Positions 41,983 to 51,028 of a stretch of 64,000 bases of DNA are shown one piece after another. A program made the translations under genes and the position numbers. The stretch comes from Engelhardtia mirabilis (GTDB lineage Bacteria; Planctomycetota; UBA1135; GCA-002686595): the NCBI GenBank assembly GCA_007751255.1, contig CP036296.1, forward strand, positions 3,906,001 to 3,970,000, written 5' to 3'. A model generated the notes under the pieces. That model ran no database searches. It saw nothing but the letters and a program-made list of their open reading frames with translations, and was not told the DNA's origin. How positions within the stretch are numbered: position 1 is the first letter of the stretch; every line of letters begins with the position of its first letter.

Positions 41983-43167
41983 CTATTGCGCTGATCCGGC
42001 CAGCCGCTCCGCAAGGGCCTCGCCCAGGACCCGCAGGCCGGCCACATTCAGGTGCTCGTCGGCGATCCAGTAGCACGGCTCGGTCGCGCCGCGCAGGGCG
42101 GGACGGGCGTCGAGGGTCTCGACGCCGCGCGCGCCGAGCGCGGCGAGGAAGCGGTCGGCCAGGCGCTCGGTGGCCTTCAGGTCGGCGTCCTCGAGCTCGA
42201 GCACCGAGAGCAGCGGGGCGTAGACGGGCCCGACCACCTCCGGATGGACGTCGCTCACCGGCGGGACGTAGGCCACCACCAGGCGAGTGCCGACCTCGTC
42301 CGCCAGGCGCTGGATCGCCTCCACGTATTCCAACGACCGCGCCAGCGCCCACTCGAGCCGCGGCGGGTCCACGGTGAACAAGAGCTCCTGGTTCAGGAAC
42401 TGCCACAGGCTCGGTCCGGCCTCGCGACCGGCGACCTGGACTTCGAGCGCCCGGACGAGCCGCTCGTTGTAGCCCGGGGGCCGCAGCGGCTTGGGATCGC
42501 CCCGCAGCTCCGCTTCATCGGTCTCCAGGGCCCCGAAGTCGTTGCCGCCGAAGACCACCAGCACGAACACGTCGGGCGCGAGCTGCAGGTAGCGCCAGGC
42601 CGTGCCCAGGTAGTGCGGGAAGGTGTACATGCCCGTGGCCGCGTTCAAGACCCGCGCCCCCTCGGCGGCGGGATCGCGGGCCAGGGCGCGCTCCAGGAAG
42701 GCGGCCGCGGTCTCCCCGTTGGAGCAGACCCCCTCCATGTGCGAGTCCCCCACCAAGACGATCAGCGGTTCGGGACGCTCGCCCGGCAGGGGCCCGGTGA
42801 GTCGCAGGCCGCGGAAGTCGGCCTCGACTACGAACTCGCCACGGTCGTGCTCGGGCCAGGGAATCCGGCGCTCGGTCCAGGCCGGACGGCGGAAGTAGCT
42901 GGCGCCGTCCGCCACCAGGGTCGAGGTGGAGCCGTCACGGAAGACCGCCAGGGGCTTCTCGCCCGCGAAACGCGGCAGCAGCGCGGGGCGGGAACCGGCC
43001 GGCGGCAGGTGGTCGACGACCTCGAGCCAGGCCGGTACCTGCGACCCGTCGACCGGTCCGCGCGCGTACCACCCGCCGGCGAAGCCCAGCACCAGGCCCA
43101 GGAGGACCAGCAGCGCGCCCTTGGGCGCCGAGCCGCGGCGTGCTGCTTGCGGTTGGGGATCGGCCAT
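41983..43167 (-). CDS. Membrane-anchored SGNH-hydrolase-like protein, copy 1
   Basis: The product has 394 residues from ATG 43167; a GTG at 43191 that overlaps the previous stop (GTGA) is an equally possible start. One N-terminal membrane segment (ALLVLLGLVLGFAGGWYA) is followed by an SGNH fold: LIVLVGDSHMEG (nucleophile Ser in GDSH), VLVVFGGNDFG (GGND) and IADEHLNVAG (DxHLN with catalytic Asp/His). The active site would face the periplasm. Related proteins are O-acetyl transferases or esterases for surface polysaccharides. It is a tandem paralogue of the next gene. The 329 bases between it and the S8 protease start show no gene. Confidence 0.8.
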   Translation of the reverse strand: MADPQPQAARRGSAPKGALLVLLGLVLGFAGGWYARGPVDGSQVPAWLEVVDHLPPAGSRPALLPRFAGEKPLAVFRDGSTSTLVADGASYFRRPAWTERRIPWPEHDRGEFVVEADFRGLRLTGPLPGERPEPLIVLVGDSHMEGVCSNGETAAAFLERALARDPAAEGARVLNAATGMYTFPHYLGTAWRYLQLAPDVFVLVVFGGNDFGALETDEAELRGDPKPLRPPGYNERLVRALEVQVAGREAGPSLWQFLNQELLFTVDPPRLEWALARSLEYVEAIQRLADEVGTRLVVAYVPPVSDVHPEVVGPVYAPLLSVLELEDADLKATERLADRFLAALGARGVETLDARPALRGATEPCYWIADEHLNVAGLRVLGEALAERLAGSAQ

Positions 43168-43187
43168 GGTCGCGCGTCCGATCCGAC

Positions 43188-44429
43188 TCACTCGCCGGCG
43201 CGGGGCTCGGCCAGCCGCTGGGCCAAGAGCTCACCCAACAAACGGTGTCCGACCGTGTTCAAGTGCTCGTCGGCGACCCAGTACAGGTGGCCGGGCCACT
43301 CGCGCAGGGTCGGGCGGGCGTCGACGGTCTCGATGCCGCGGGCCTCGAGCCCGGCCAACATGGCGTCCGCCACGCGGTTGGAGCTCGCGAGGGCCGACTC
43401 GTCGATCTCGAGCTCCTTGAACAGCGAGGCGTAGAGGTTGCGCGAGAACTCCTCGCGCACGTCGTGCATGGGCGGCAGGTAGGCGGCGATGAAGCGCGTG
43501 CCGCGGGCGCGCGCCATGCGGTCGATCTCCTCCAGGTACACCAGGGAGCGCTCCACCGAGCGAGTCTCGAGCTCGGGTTGGACCTCGAACAGGTAGACCT
43601 GGTTCAGCGCCTGCCACAGGCTCGCTCCGCCGCGGCGACCGGCCAGCTTGGTCTTGACCACGCGCTGGATGTGTTGGTCGTAGCCGGCCGGGCGCACGGG
43701 CTCCGGTTCGCCGGCCAACTCGGCCTCGACGCTGTCGATCGCCCCGAAGTCGTTGCCGCCGAAGACCACGACGACGAGCACGTCGGGAGCCAGCTCGAGG
43801 TAACGCCAGGCCACGGCCAGGTAGTGCGGGAAGGTGTACTGACCGACGCCTGCGTTCAGCACGCGCACGGCTTCCACGCCGGGACGCAGGGCGAGGTTGG
43901 CCTCGAGCACCGCCGCCGCCGTCTCGTCCTCGGCGCAGACGCCGTCCATGTGCGAATCGCCGGTCAGCACGATCAGCGGCTCGGGCCGTTGGGCGGGCAG
44001 CGGGCCCGTCAGTCGCAGGCCGGCGACGCCCGTGGCGCGCACGAACTCTCCGTCGGGGTGCTCGCGCCAGTGCAGCACCCGCGAGCGGTTCTCCGGACGC
44101 CGGAAGTAGACCCAGGGGTCGGTGACCAGGACTTCTTCGCGGCCTTCGAGGATCGAGAGCTTCACGCCCTCCGGCAGGCGCGGCACCAGGGCCGGTCGCT
44201 GGGACTCGTCGGGCTCCGCGAGGATCGGCTGGATCCAAGCGGGGACGCCGCCCTCCTCGACGACCGGCTCGCCGACGCCCACGGCCTCGCCCGGTTCGGG
44301 CCGCACGAACTGGTAGGCGATGGCCACCACCAGCACCGCCGCCAGGGAGCTGGCCAGGGCCAGGGCGAAGCGGTTGGCGCCGGCGCGCGGCGAGGAACCG
44401 GGGGTGCGGGGGGCGATCGTGGGCGGCAT
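43188..44429 (-). CDS. Membrane-anchored SGNH-hydrolase-like protein, copy 2
   Basis: The product has 413 residues from ATG 44429. Layout matches copy 1: N-terminal membrane anchor (FALALASSLAAVLVVAIAYQF), LIVLTGDSHMDGVCAEDETA, VVVVFGGNDFGAID, and WVADEHLNTVG. Both copies share long stretches (TFPHYLAVAWRYLELAPDVL here, TFPHYLGTAWRYLQLAPDVF in copy 1), so they arose by tandem duplication. It is likely periplasmic. An esterase or acetyl-transferase role is inferred from fold only. Confidence 0.8.
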   Translation of the reverse strand: MPPTIAPRTPGSSPRAGANRFALALASSLAAVLVVAIAYQFVRPEPGEAVGVGEPVVEEGGVPAWIQPILAEPDESQRPALVPRLPEGVKLSILEGREEVLVTDPWVYFRRPENRSRVLHWREHPDGEFVRATGVAGLRLTGPLPAQRPEPLIVLTGDSHMDGVCAEDETAAAVLEANLALRPGVEAVRVLNAGVGQYTFPHYLAVAWRYLELAPDVLVVVVFGGNDFGAIDSVEAELAGEPEPVRPAGYDQHIQRVVKTKLAGRRGGASLWQALNQVYLFEVQPELETRSVERSLVYLEEIDRMARARGTRFIAAYLPPMHDVREEFSRNLYASLFKELEIDESALASSNRVADAMLAGLEARGIETVDARPTLREWPGHLYWVADEHLNTVGHRLLGELLAQRLAEPRAGE

Positions 44430-44519
44430 CGGCGCGGCGCTGGACCGCGCCGGCGGCAAGGTTAGCCCACGGACGCGGATCGGGACCACGGCGGATCGCC
44501 CATCCGGCGACGGGCGGGC

Positions 44520-46382
44520 TCAGGCCGAAGGGGCCTGCGGGTCGGACCGGTCGTGCAGGTGGTCGACGATCACCTGCGCCAGCTTGGGACCGATCGACGG
44601 CAGGGCGCCGATTTGCTCGACGCTGGCCTGCTTGACCCCGACCACCGAACCGAAGGCGCGCAGCAGGGCCTTGCGCTTGGCCTCGCCCACGCCGGGGATC
44701 GAGTCCAGGCGCGAGGTGATCCGGCCGCGCTCCTTGCGGTGGTAGGTGATCGCGAAGCGGTGGGCCTCGTCGCGGATGCGCTCGAGCAGGTGCCGCACGG
44801 CGCTGTGGCGCGGAAGCTCGATCGGCTCGATGTCCGGGGCCAGGACCAGGCGCTCCTCGGAGCGGCCCACGCGCCGCTTGCCGATGGTGCGCTCCGCCCG
44901 GGCCTTGGCGATGCCGACGATGGGCACGTCGAAGGCCCCGGCGTCCTCGCGCGCCTGCAGCGCCACCGCGAGCTGCTGCTGACCGCCGTCGACCACGATC
45001 AGGTCGGGCAGGTCGTCCTCGTCGAGGCCCCGCCGCAGGCTGCGCCCGACCACCTCGGCCATCGAAGCGAAGTCGTCCTGGCCCTCGACCGTGCGCACCT
45101 TGAAGCGCCGATAGCCGCCGCGGTCGGCCAGGCCGCCTCGGAAGCGCACGCGGCTCGCGACCACGTTGGAGCCCTGCATGTTCGAGACGTCGAAGCAGTC
45201 GATCACCTCGGGCGCCTGGCTCGGATCGAGGTCGAGCAGCTTGGCGAGCTGCTCCAGGGCGGTGGTGGCCTGCTCGTCGTCGTCGGTGGCCCGCTCCAGC
45301 TCCGCCCGGGCGTTGGCCGCGGCGATGTCGAGCATCCGCTGGCGCTCGCCGCTGGAGGGCACGACGAACTGGGTGCTCGCGAAGAGGTCCTCGAACAGCT
45401 CCACGTCTGCCGGCTGGCAGGGCAGCACGAGTTCGCGCGGCGCTTCGCGCCGACCCGGCGCGTAGAGGGCGGTCAGCACGTTGTGGAGCAGCTCCTCGTC
45501 CGGCAGGCGCGACTTGAAACGGTGGCTGCGGCTCTCGGTCATGCGCCCCTCGCGGAAGGCCAGACGGTGCACCACGGCCCACTCCCCACGGCGCACGAAG
45601 GCCAACACGTCGCGCTCGACCGTGTCCTTGGCTCGCACGCCCTGACGCTCGACGGTCCGACGCACGGCGGTCAGCCGGTCGCGCCACTGGGCCGCCAGCT
45701 CGAACTCGAGCTTCTCGGCCGCCGCCTGCATGCGCGTCTCCAGGTCCCGCTCGAGCTCGGCCGTTTCGCCGGCCAGGACTTCGATCGCCTTCTCGACGAG
45801 GGTCGCGTACTCGTCCTTCGAGACGAGTCCGACACAGGGCGCCGAGCACAGGCCGATCTGGTGCTTCAAGCACGGCCGCGAGCGGTTCTCGAGCACGTTG
45901 TCGGTGCAGTCCCGCAGGGGCACCACGCGGTGCAGGTCGCTCATGGTCTTGCGCACCGAGCGCGCCGAGGCGAAGGGGCCGAAGTACCGCGAGCGCCCCT
46001 TGCCCTTGCGCTCGTCGGGCCGGTGGGCCCGCACGAACTTGAGCCGCGGCCAGCGCTCGTCCAGGTCGACCCGGATCATCAGGAAGGACTTGTCGTCCTT
46101 CAGCCGCACGTTGTAGGGCGGCTTGTGCTGCTTGATCAGGGTGTCCTCGAGCAGCAGCGCCTCGGCCTCGGTGCGCGTGACGATCGTCTCGACCGAAGCC
46201 GCCTCGCGCTCCAGGAACCAGACCCCCAGCCGCCCGTCGCCCCCCGGCCGCCGGTAGGAGAACAGCCGCTGGCGCAGGCTGCGCGCCTTGCCAACGTAGA
46301 GGACCGCCCCCTCTTCGTTGCGGAAGAGATAGACACCGGGGCGCGTGGGCACGCCCTCCATGGACCAGCGGGGCTCGGACAT
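44520..46382 (-). CDS. uvrC: Excinuclease ABC subunit C
   Basis: The enzyme makes the dual incisions of nucleotide excision repair with UvrA and UvrB. It has 620 residues. The GIY-YIG domain is at the N terminus (RPGVYLFRNEEGAVLYVGKA). The UvrB-binding UVR region is ETRMQAAAEKLEFELAAQWRDRL. The RNase H-like nuclease domain holds IDCFDVSNMQGSNVVASRVR and IVVDGGQQQLAVA. The C-terminal helix-hairpin-helix pair is LDSIPGVGEAKRKALLRAFG and GALPSIGPKLAQVIV. It is complete and looks functional. Confidence 0.96.
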   Translation of the reverse strand: MSEPRWSMEGVPTRPGVYLFRNEEGAVLYVGKARSLRQRLFSYRRPGGDGRLGVWFLEREAASVETIVTRTEAEALLLEDTLIKQHKPPYNVRLKDDKSFLMIRVDLDERWPRLKFVRAHRPDERKGKGRSRYFGPFASARSVRKTMSDLHRVVPLRDCTDNVLENRSRPCLKHQIGLCSAPCVGLVSKDEYATLVEKAIEVLAGETAELERDLETRMQAAAEKLEFELAAQWRDRLTAVRRTVERQGVRAKDTVERDVLAFVRRGEWAVVHRLAFREGRMTESRSHRFKSRLPDEELLHNVLTALYAPGRREAPRELVLPCQPADVELFEDLFASTQFVVPSSGERQRMLDIAAANARAELERATDDDEQATTALEQLAKLLDLDPSQAPEVIDCFDVSNMQGSNVVASRVRFRGGLADRGGYRRFKVRTVEGQDDFASMAEVVGRSLRRGLDEDDLPDLIVVDGGQQQLAVALQAREDAGAFDVPIVGIAKARAERTIGKRRVGRSEERLVLAPDIEPIELPRHSAVRHLLERIRDEAHRFAITYHRKERGRITSRLDSIPGVGEAKRKALLRAFGSVVGVKQASVEQIGALPSIGPKLAQVIVDHLHDRSDPQAPSA

Positions 46383-46530
46383 CGGAGCCGTGGAGTCTAG
46401 TCACGCAGGACCGCAGGTCCCTGGCCGCACACCTGCGAAACTCTACCGCCCAGACCGCCCAGACGACCGTCCGCTAGACTCAGGTCTCTTCCCCGACCCT
46501 TGACCACACCTTGTCCCCTACACGCATCCA

Positions 46531-48234
46531 ATGATTCGCCTGACTTCGATCGTCGCCGCTTCGGTGCTGCTCACCCTCCCACTGTCCGCCAAGCCACTGT
46601 CCGCCAATCCACTGGCCGCCCAGGTTTCGGGATTCGGCACCCCTTTCGACCCGAACCCGCCATCCGACGTGCGCGACGGCGTCAACCTCGGCTGGGGCAC
46701 CAGCATCCGCAGCTTGCTCGTCGATGGTGATCACTCGATGGTGATGACCAGGCTGACGGGCACCGACAGGCCCTACTCGTCCTGGTCGGACGGGCGAGGA
46801 CTCGAATGGTCTCCGCTGAAGGCCCTCCCCGAAGGGTATGAACCCAACTACTTCGCCGGCCGCTCGACCCTGGTGGGCGAGAGCGCGTACTTCGCATGGA
46901 CCGACTTTCCGGACGTGTTCATCGGCCACACGAAGGACGCCGGAGCCAGTTGGAGCGCGCCGGTTCGGCTCCCGATCGCGCCCTTCGAGTCCTTCTTCTT
47001 CCACAACGACGCCGTCGAAGACTTGGTCGTGTTGCCAGGCTCGCCCCACGATCGGGTCTACCTGCTGGTCGAGACCTCGGAACACCGACTCAACCTCCTG
47101 GTCTCCGAGGACAGCGGGCAGACCTTTCCGATCGTGACGCCGGTCAGCAACTTCTTCCACAACGGTGGGAAGCTCGTGGTTGACGGCTCCACGGTCCACG
47201 CGATCTACGGTGACGGCGTCGGCATGGACCTCTCGGTCATGCACCGCAGGAGCATCGACGGTGGCGTGACCTTCGAACCGCGCAAGCTGCTCCACTTCAG
47301 CCCCGAGATCGCCGACCTCTACTTGGATGTCGAACTCGACGGTCCGGTGATCACGGTTGTCAGCTCCATCATCGCGGCCTTCTCCCAGTCAGCGTGGGTC
47401 CAGCGGTCGGTCGATGCTGGATCCAGCTTCGCGCCCGCCGTTGCCATCCCGGGTGTGACCCCGACCATCCTCGGTCGTGCGGTCTCCATTCGGGGCGATC
47501 GAATCTTCTACGCCCACCCCACGGTTTCGTACCTCCCGACGACCGGCCGTGTCCTCTACACGTACTCGACCGATGGCGGGCAAGCGTGGGCTGCGCCGCA
47601 GTTGACGGAAGGCGTCACGGGAGAGATCGACCAGGTCTTTCTGACCGAACTGGGCGGTCGCCCCCTGTTGACCACCAGGGCCGATATGCTGACCGCTTCC
47701 GCCTACTTCGACGATGCTGCGGGTAGCTTCGAGCTCGGCTTCCTGTCACTGAGCGGCGCGGACGGCGGCTTCGCCCCGTCGATCGATGTTCGAGTCGGCG
47801 TGAGCGATGTGTACGACAACCTCGTGAGCGTGTTCGTCGATCCGGACCTCAAGGTCTGGTCGACGGGCTTCCGGCCCCAGCGGCTCACGCCCGACGGCTT
47901 CTTCGCAGGACCGAGCGTCGCGAGCTTCGACCTGGACCAGTTCGGAAGCGAGAGCACCCTCGGGTGGGTGCTCCTGGCCCTCGGCGAGGGAGACCTGATC
48001 CTTCCGGATGGCCGCAACCTGGGCCTGTCCAACGATCCGCTGCTGGCCACGTCGCTCGATCTCGCCGCCGCCGGCGTGCTCTCCGCAACGCTGGTACCCG
48101 ATGGTGCCGGGAGCACGACCGCGGTGCCCATCGGGCTGCCGCCTGGACTGACGCTGCACGCTGTCGGCGTCGGGCTCGACCTGGTTGCCGGTACGGTCGG
48201 ACCGATCACCGACGTGGTCGAGATCGGACTCTAG
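46531..48234 (+). CDS. Secreted BNR/sialidase-like repeat protein
   Basis: The product has 567 residues. The ATG at 46531 opens a signal peptide (IVAASVLLTLPLSAKPL), whose end is coded by a 15-bp direct repeat (see 46581-46620). The body has several bacterial neuraminidase-type repeats, S-x-D-x-G-x-T/S-x-F/W, such as SEDSGQTFPI, SIDGGVTFEP, STDGGQAWAAP and SVDAGSSFAPA. The last about 90 residues (LGWVLLALGEGDLILPDGRNL, VPIGLPPGLTLHAVGVGLDL) look like the C-terminal module of the other exported proteins. BNR repeats often bind sugars but are not a proof of sialidase activity. Confidence 0.72.
   Translation: MIRLTSIVAASVLLTLPLSAKPLSANPLAAQVSGFGTPFDPNPPSDVRDGVNLGWGTSIRSLLVDGDHSMVMTRLTGTDRPYSSWSDGRGLEWSPLKALPEGYEPNYFAGRSTLVGESAYFAWTDFPDVFIGHTKDAGASWSAPVRLPIAPFESFFFHNDAVEDLVVLPGSPHDRVYLLVETSEHRLNLLVSEDSGQTFPIVTPVSNFFHNGGKLVVDGSTVHAIYGDGVGMDLSVMHRRSIDGGVTFEPRKLLHFSPEIADLYLDVELDGPVITVVSSIIAAFSQSAWVQRSVDAGSSFAPAVAIPGVTPTILGRAVSIRGDRIFYAHPTVSYLPTTGRVLYTYSTDGGQAWAAPQLTEGVTGEIDQVFLTELGGRPLLTTRADMLTASAYFDDAAGSFELGFLSLSGADGGFAPSIDVRVGVSDVYDNLVSVFVDPDLKVWSTGFRPQRLTPDGFFAGPSVASFDLDQFGSESTLGWVLLALGEGDLILPDGRNLGLSNDPLLATSLDLAAAGVLSATLVPDGAGSTTAVPIGLPPGLTLHAVGVGLDLVAGTVGPITDVVEIGL
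46581..46620 (+). repeat. 15-bp tandem repeat in a signal-peptide coding region
   Basis: Two copies of ACTGTCCGCCAAGCC-type units (46581-46595 and 46596-46610, differing at one base) and a partial third lie in frame and encode LSAKP, LSANP and LAA. Confidence 0.7.
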
Positions 48235-48252
48235 TAAGCAACGGAGTCGATC

Positions 48253-48289
48253 CGACGCCACGACAGTGTCGCGATCGCGTGTGGCGTCG
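48253..48289 (+). terminator. Hairpin after the BNR-like gene
   Basis: A 9-bp stem (CGACGCCAC with GTGGCGTCG) lies 19 bases after the stop codon of the secreted-protein gene. The 19-base loop contains further self-complementary bases. Confidence 0.45.
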
Positions 48290-48305
48290 TATCGGCGGGG
48301 CTCGG

Positions 48306-48334
48306 CCGTCGCCCGGTGAAAGCCGGGCGGACGG
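48306..48334 (+). promoter_or_regulatory. Hairpin in the selO leader
   Basis: An about 11-bp stem (48306-48316 with 48323-48334, one bulge) lies upstream of the GTG start of selO. It may be structured leader RNA or part of the preceding terminator. It is not a known riboswitch. Confidence 0.3.
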
Positions 48335-48388
48335 TTGAGTATCTCGGCCCGCCCACCCAGGATCTTCGCGGCCCAACGCAGGACCCCC

Positions 48389-49897
48389 GTGATCGACTCC
48401 AACACTGCCACGCCCCTCGGCGAGCCCGCGCCGTTCGCCTTCGACAATTCCTTCGCGCGCGACATGCCGGGCTTCTTTAGCCCCGCCCGGCCGGCGCGGG
48501 CGCGGGAGCCGCGGCTCTTGTTCTTCAACGGCGCTCTGGCGCAGGAGCTGGGCCTCGACATCGACGAACTGGCCTCTGAGCGCGGCGCGAGGATCCTGAC
48601 CGGCCAGGAGCTGCCCGCCGGGGCGGAGCCCATCGCCCAGGCCTACGCGGGGCACCAGTTCGGGCACTTCACGCCCCAGCTCGGCGACGGACGCGCCCTG
48701 CTCCTGGGCGAGGTGGTCGACCGCGACGGCAGGCGCCGCGACATCCAGCTCAAGGGCAGCGGGCCGACGCACTTCTCGCGCGGGGGCGACGGACTCTCGG
48801 CCCTCGGTCCGGTGCTGCGCGAGTACCTGGTCAGCGAGGCCATGCACGCCCTCGGCGTGCCCACCACCCGCGCCCTCGCGGCGGCGACCACGGGGGAGTC
48901 TGTGTACCGCGATCGGCCACTGCCCGGCGCGGTCCTGACGCGCGTCGCAGCCAGCCACCTGCGCGTCGGCACCTTCGAGTACTTCGCGGCGCGCGGGCAG
49001 GTCGACGAGGTCCGTAAGCTCGCCGACTACGCCATCGCGCGGCACGATCCGCACCTGCTCGACATCGACGGCGGCCCGCGCTACCTGCGCTTCTTCGAGG
49101 CCGTGCGCGACCGTCAAGCGCGGTTGATCGCGTGGTGGATGAGCCTCGGCTTCGTGCACGGGGTGATGAATACCGACAACACCTCGATCAGCGGCGAGAC
49201 CATCGACTACGGGCCCTGCGCCTTCATGGAGCGCTTCGACGAGGCCACGGTCTTCAGCTCGATCGACCACGGCGGGCGCTACGCCTTCGGTCAGCAGCCG
49301 CAGATCGGACTGTGGAACCTGGTGCGCCTGGCCGAGACGCTGTTGCCGCTGTTCGACGCGGACCCGGAACGCGCGGGAGCGGGCGCGCGGGCAGCCTTGG
49401 AGGGATTTCAACCGGCCTACGAGGCTCGGTATCTCGCGCGGATGCGGCCCAAGCTGGGCCTCGCGACCGAGCGAGCGGAGGACGAAGGCCTGATCGAGGG
49501 GTTCTTGTCGCTGCTGCGAAGAGGCGAGGTCGACTACACCAATGCCCTGCGGGCCCTGACCTCCGCCGAAAAGGACCCCGCCGCGCTGCGCGGGCTCGTT
49601 GCCGACTCGGCGGCGCTCGACGCGTGGCTCCAACGCTGGCGCGATCGACTCTCCCACGAGTCGACGATGCCCGCTGCCCGCGCCGCGGCCATGGCCGCCG
49701 TCAACCCGCTCTTCATCCCGCGCAACCACCGCGTCGAGGCGGCCCTGGACGCGGCCGTCGACGAGGGCGACCTGACGCTGTTCGAGGAGCTCCTCGCCGT
49801 GGTCACGCGGCCCTTCGACGAGCGCCCCGATCGCACCGACCTGACCCTGCCCGCGCCGGCCGACGCTCCGCCCTACCGGACCTTCTGCGGAACCTGA
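48389..49897 (+). CDS. selO: Protein adenylyltransferase SelO
   Basis: The product has 502 residues from the GTG at 48389, which brings FAFDNSFARDMPGFFSP to its expected place near the N terminus. SelO is a pseudokinase-fold enzyme that transfers AMP to protein targets. Signature stretches: AQAYAGHQFGHFTPQLGDGRA, DIQLKGSGPTHFSRGGDG, SEAMHALGVPTTRALA, and VHGVMNTDNTSISGETIDYGPCAFM. The C-terminal cysteine three residues from the end (FCGT) is the place where eukaryotic SelO has selenocysteine. The TTG at 48335 is a less likely start. Confidence 0.92.
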   Translation: MIDSNTATPLGEPAPFAFDNSFARDMPGFFSPARPARAREPRLLFFNGALAQELGLDIDELASERGARILTGQELPAGAEPIAQAYAGHQFGHFTPQLGDGRALLLGEVVDRDGRRRDIQLKGSGPTHFSRGGDGLSALGPVLREYLVSEAMHALGVPTTRALAAATTGESVYRDRPLPGAVLTRVAASHLRVGTFEYFAARGQVDEVRKLADYAIARHDPHLLDIDGGPRYLRFFEAVRDRQARLIAWWMSLGFVHGVMNTDNTSISGETIDYGPCAFMERFDEATVFSSIDHGGRYAFGQQPQIGLWNLVRLAETLLPLFDADPERAGAGARAALEGFQPAYEARYLARMRPKLGLATERAEDEGLIEGFLSLLRRGEVDYTNALRALTSAEKDPAALRGLVADSAALDAWLQRWRDRLSHESTMPAARAAAMAAVNPLFIPRNHRVEAALDAAVDEGDLTLFEELLAVVTRPFDERPDRTDLTLPAPADAPPYRTFCGT

Positions 49898-49957
49898 GCC
49901 GCTCCGGCCTCGATCTGGAATCCGCCCCCTGCTGACCTCGGCTCTTCGACCAAAGTC

Positions 49958-50458
49958 ATGGAACCGGCCTCCCCCGCGATCCGCCTGGACGCCGAAGTCG
50001 GCGACGACGAGCTCGGCCGGCTCTTGCTGGCGGCGTTCGTCGATCGAGACCACCCCGATCCGGCGGGCGCGCAGGTGCGGCTCGAGCCGCGGCGGGTGCG
50101 CCCCCGCGGACGCTTGATCGCCGCGCGCAACGGTGCAAGGGGCGAGCTCCTGGGCGTGGCCTTCCTGGTCGCGCCGGGAAGCGGCACGGCCCAGGTCGCG
50201 GGACCGGACGAGGGCGAGATCCAGTTGCTCGCCGTCGCACCCGACCAGCGCCGGCGCGGCGCCGGACGACTGTTGATGGAGGCCGCGATAGCCGAGGGCC
50301 AGCGCCTGGGCTGGGCGGCCATGGTGCTCTCGACCCGCCCCACCATGGGACCTGCCCACGCCCTGTACCACTCGCTCGGATTCGAGCGCTGCGCCGCGCG
50401 CGACTGGATCGGTGACGAGCGCCCCTTCCTCGTCTTCCGCCTCGACCTCGGGTGCTGA
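49958..50458 (+). CDS. GNAT family N-acetyltransferase
   Basis: The product has 166 residues. The acetyl-CoA-binding motif A is LLAVAPDQRRRGAGRLLMEAA (R/Q-x-x-G-x-G/A), preceded by a strand ending GEIQ, and followed by ALYHSLGFERC (motif B). These are typical of the GNAT fold. The substrate is unknown. Its stop overlaps the start of the next membrane-protein gene, so the two are likely in one transcript, perhaps with selO. Confidence 0.82.
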   Translation: MEPASPAIRLDAEVGDDELGRLLLAAFVDRDHPDPAGAQVRLEPRRVRPRGRLIAARNGARGELLGVAFLVAPGSGTAQVAGPDEGEIQLLAVAPDQRRRGAGRLLMEAAIAEGQRLGWAAMVLSTRPTMGPAHALYHSLGFERCAARDWIGDERPFLVFRLDLGC

Positions 50459-50970
50459 GCCGGGGGCTGGCCCCGGCATTCTCAAGACCCTCCGATCCCG
50501 GAGCCGATGGCGCCTCAGTGGCAACCCCCAATCGAGTCGGGGTCGTCGACCCTGCGCCCGAGCCCGAAGCGGCCCCGTGGCCTGCCGAGGTCGAGGCCCT
50601 GCGGGCCCAGCAGCGCGAGCGCGACCGGGCTCGAATGGAAGAGCTGCTCCTGCTCCGCCGCGCCCGGCTGCGCGGGGACGCGGTCCGGGGTGCCCTGCTC
50701 CTGGCCTTCACCAACCTGTGGTTCGTCCACGGGCCGATCGACCTGATCCTCGTCTTGGCCATTGGAGCCCTGGCCGGGCTGCTGTGGGCGCTGGTCGGCG
50801 CCGGGAGCATCGGCGTCGGCCTGATCGCGGCCGCAGCTCAAGCGGTCGTGTGCCTCGGTCCCCTGGCAGGCCAACCCGGGTTCATCTTCACCCTGCTGTT
50901 CGGATCGGCCTTCGCCGCCCTCGCGGGGAGCTACCTCGGGATGCGCCGGGAAGAGCGCGCGTTCGGCTAG
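50452..50970 (+). CDS. Small membrane protein of unknown function
   Basis: The product has 172 residues and is not recognised. The first 75 or so residues are polar, with an Arg/Glu-rich helix (RAQQRERDRARMEELLLLRRARLRG). Three hydrophobic segments follow (GALLLAFTNLWFV, LILVLAIGALAGLLWALVG, GVGLIAAAAQAVVCLGPLA) and a fourth near the end (FIFTLLFGSAFAALAGSYLG). The GTG at 50452 lies inside the end of the GNAT gene. It converges on the racemase gene, 58 bases away. Confidence 0.6.
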   Translation: MLSRGLAPAFSRPSDPGADGASVATPNRVGVVDPAPEPEAAPWPAEVEALRAQQRERDRARMEELLLLRRARLRGDAVRGALLLAFTNLWFVHGPIDLILVLAIGALAGLLWALVGAGSIGVGLIAAAAQAVVCLGPLAGQPGFIFTLLFGSAFAALAGSYLGMRREERAFG

Positions 50971-51028
50971 CGGCTCGGGCTTCTCTGTCCAATCGGAAGT
51001 GACCTCGCGCCCGGGTCCTCGCCCCCCA

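Noticed and set aside
48389-49897. Selenocysteine in SelO
   Set aside because: The position three residues from the C terminus is a cysteine codon (TGC), not TGA.
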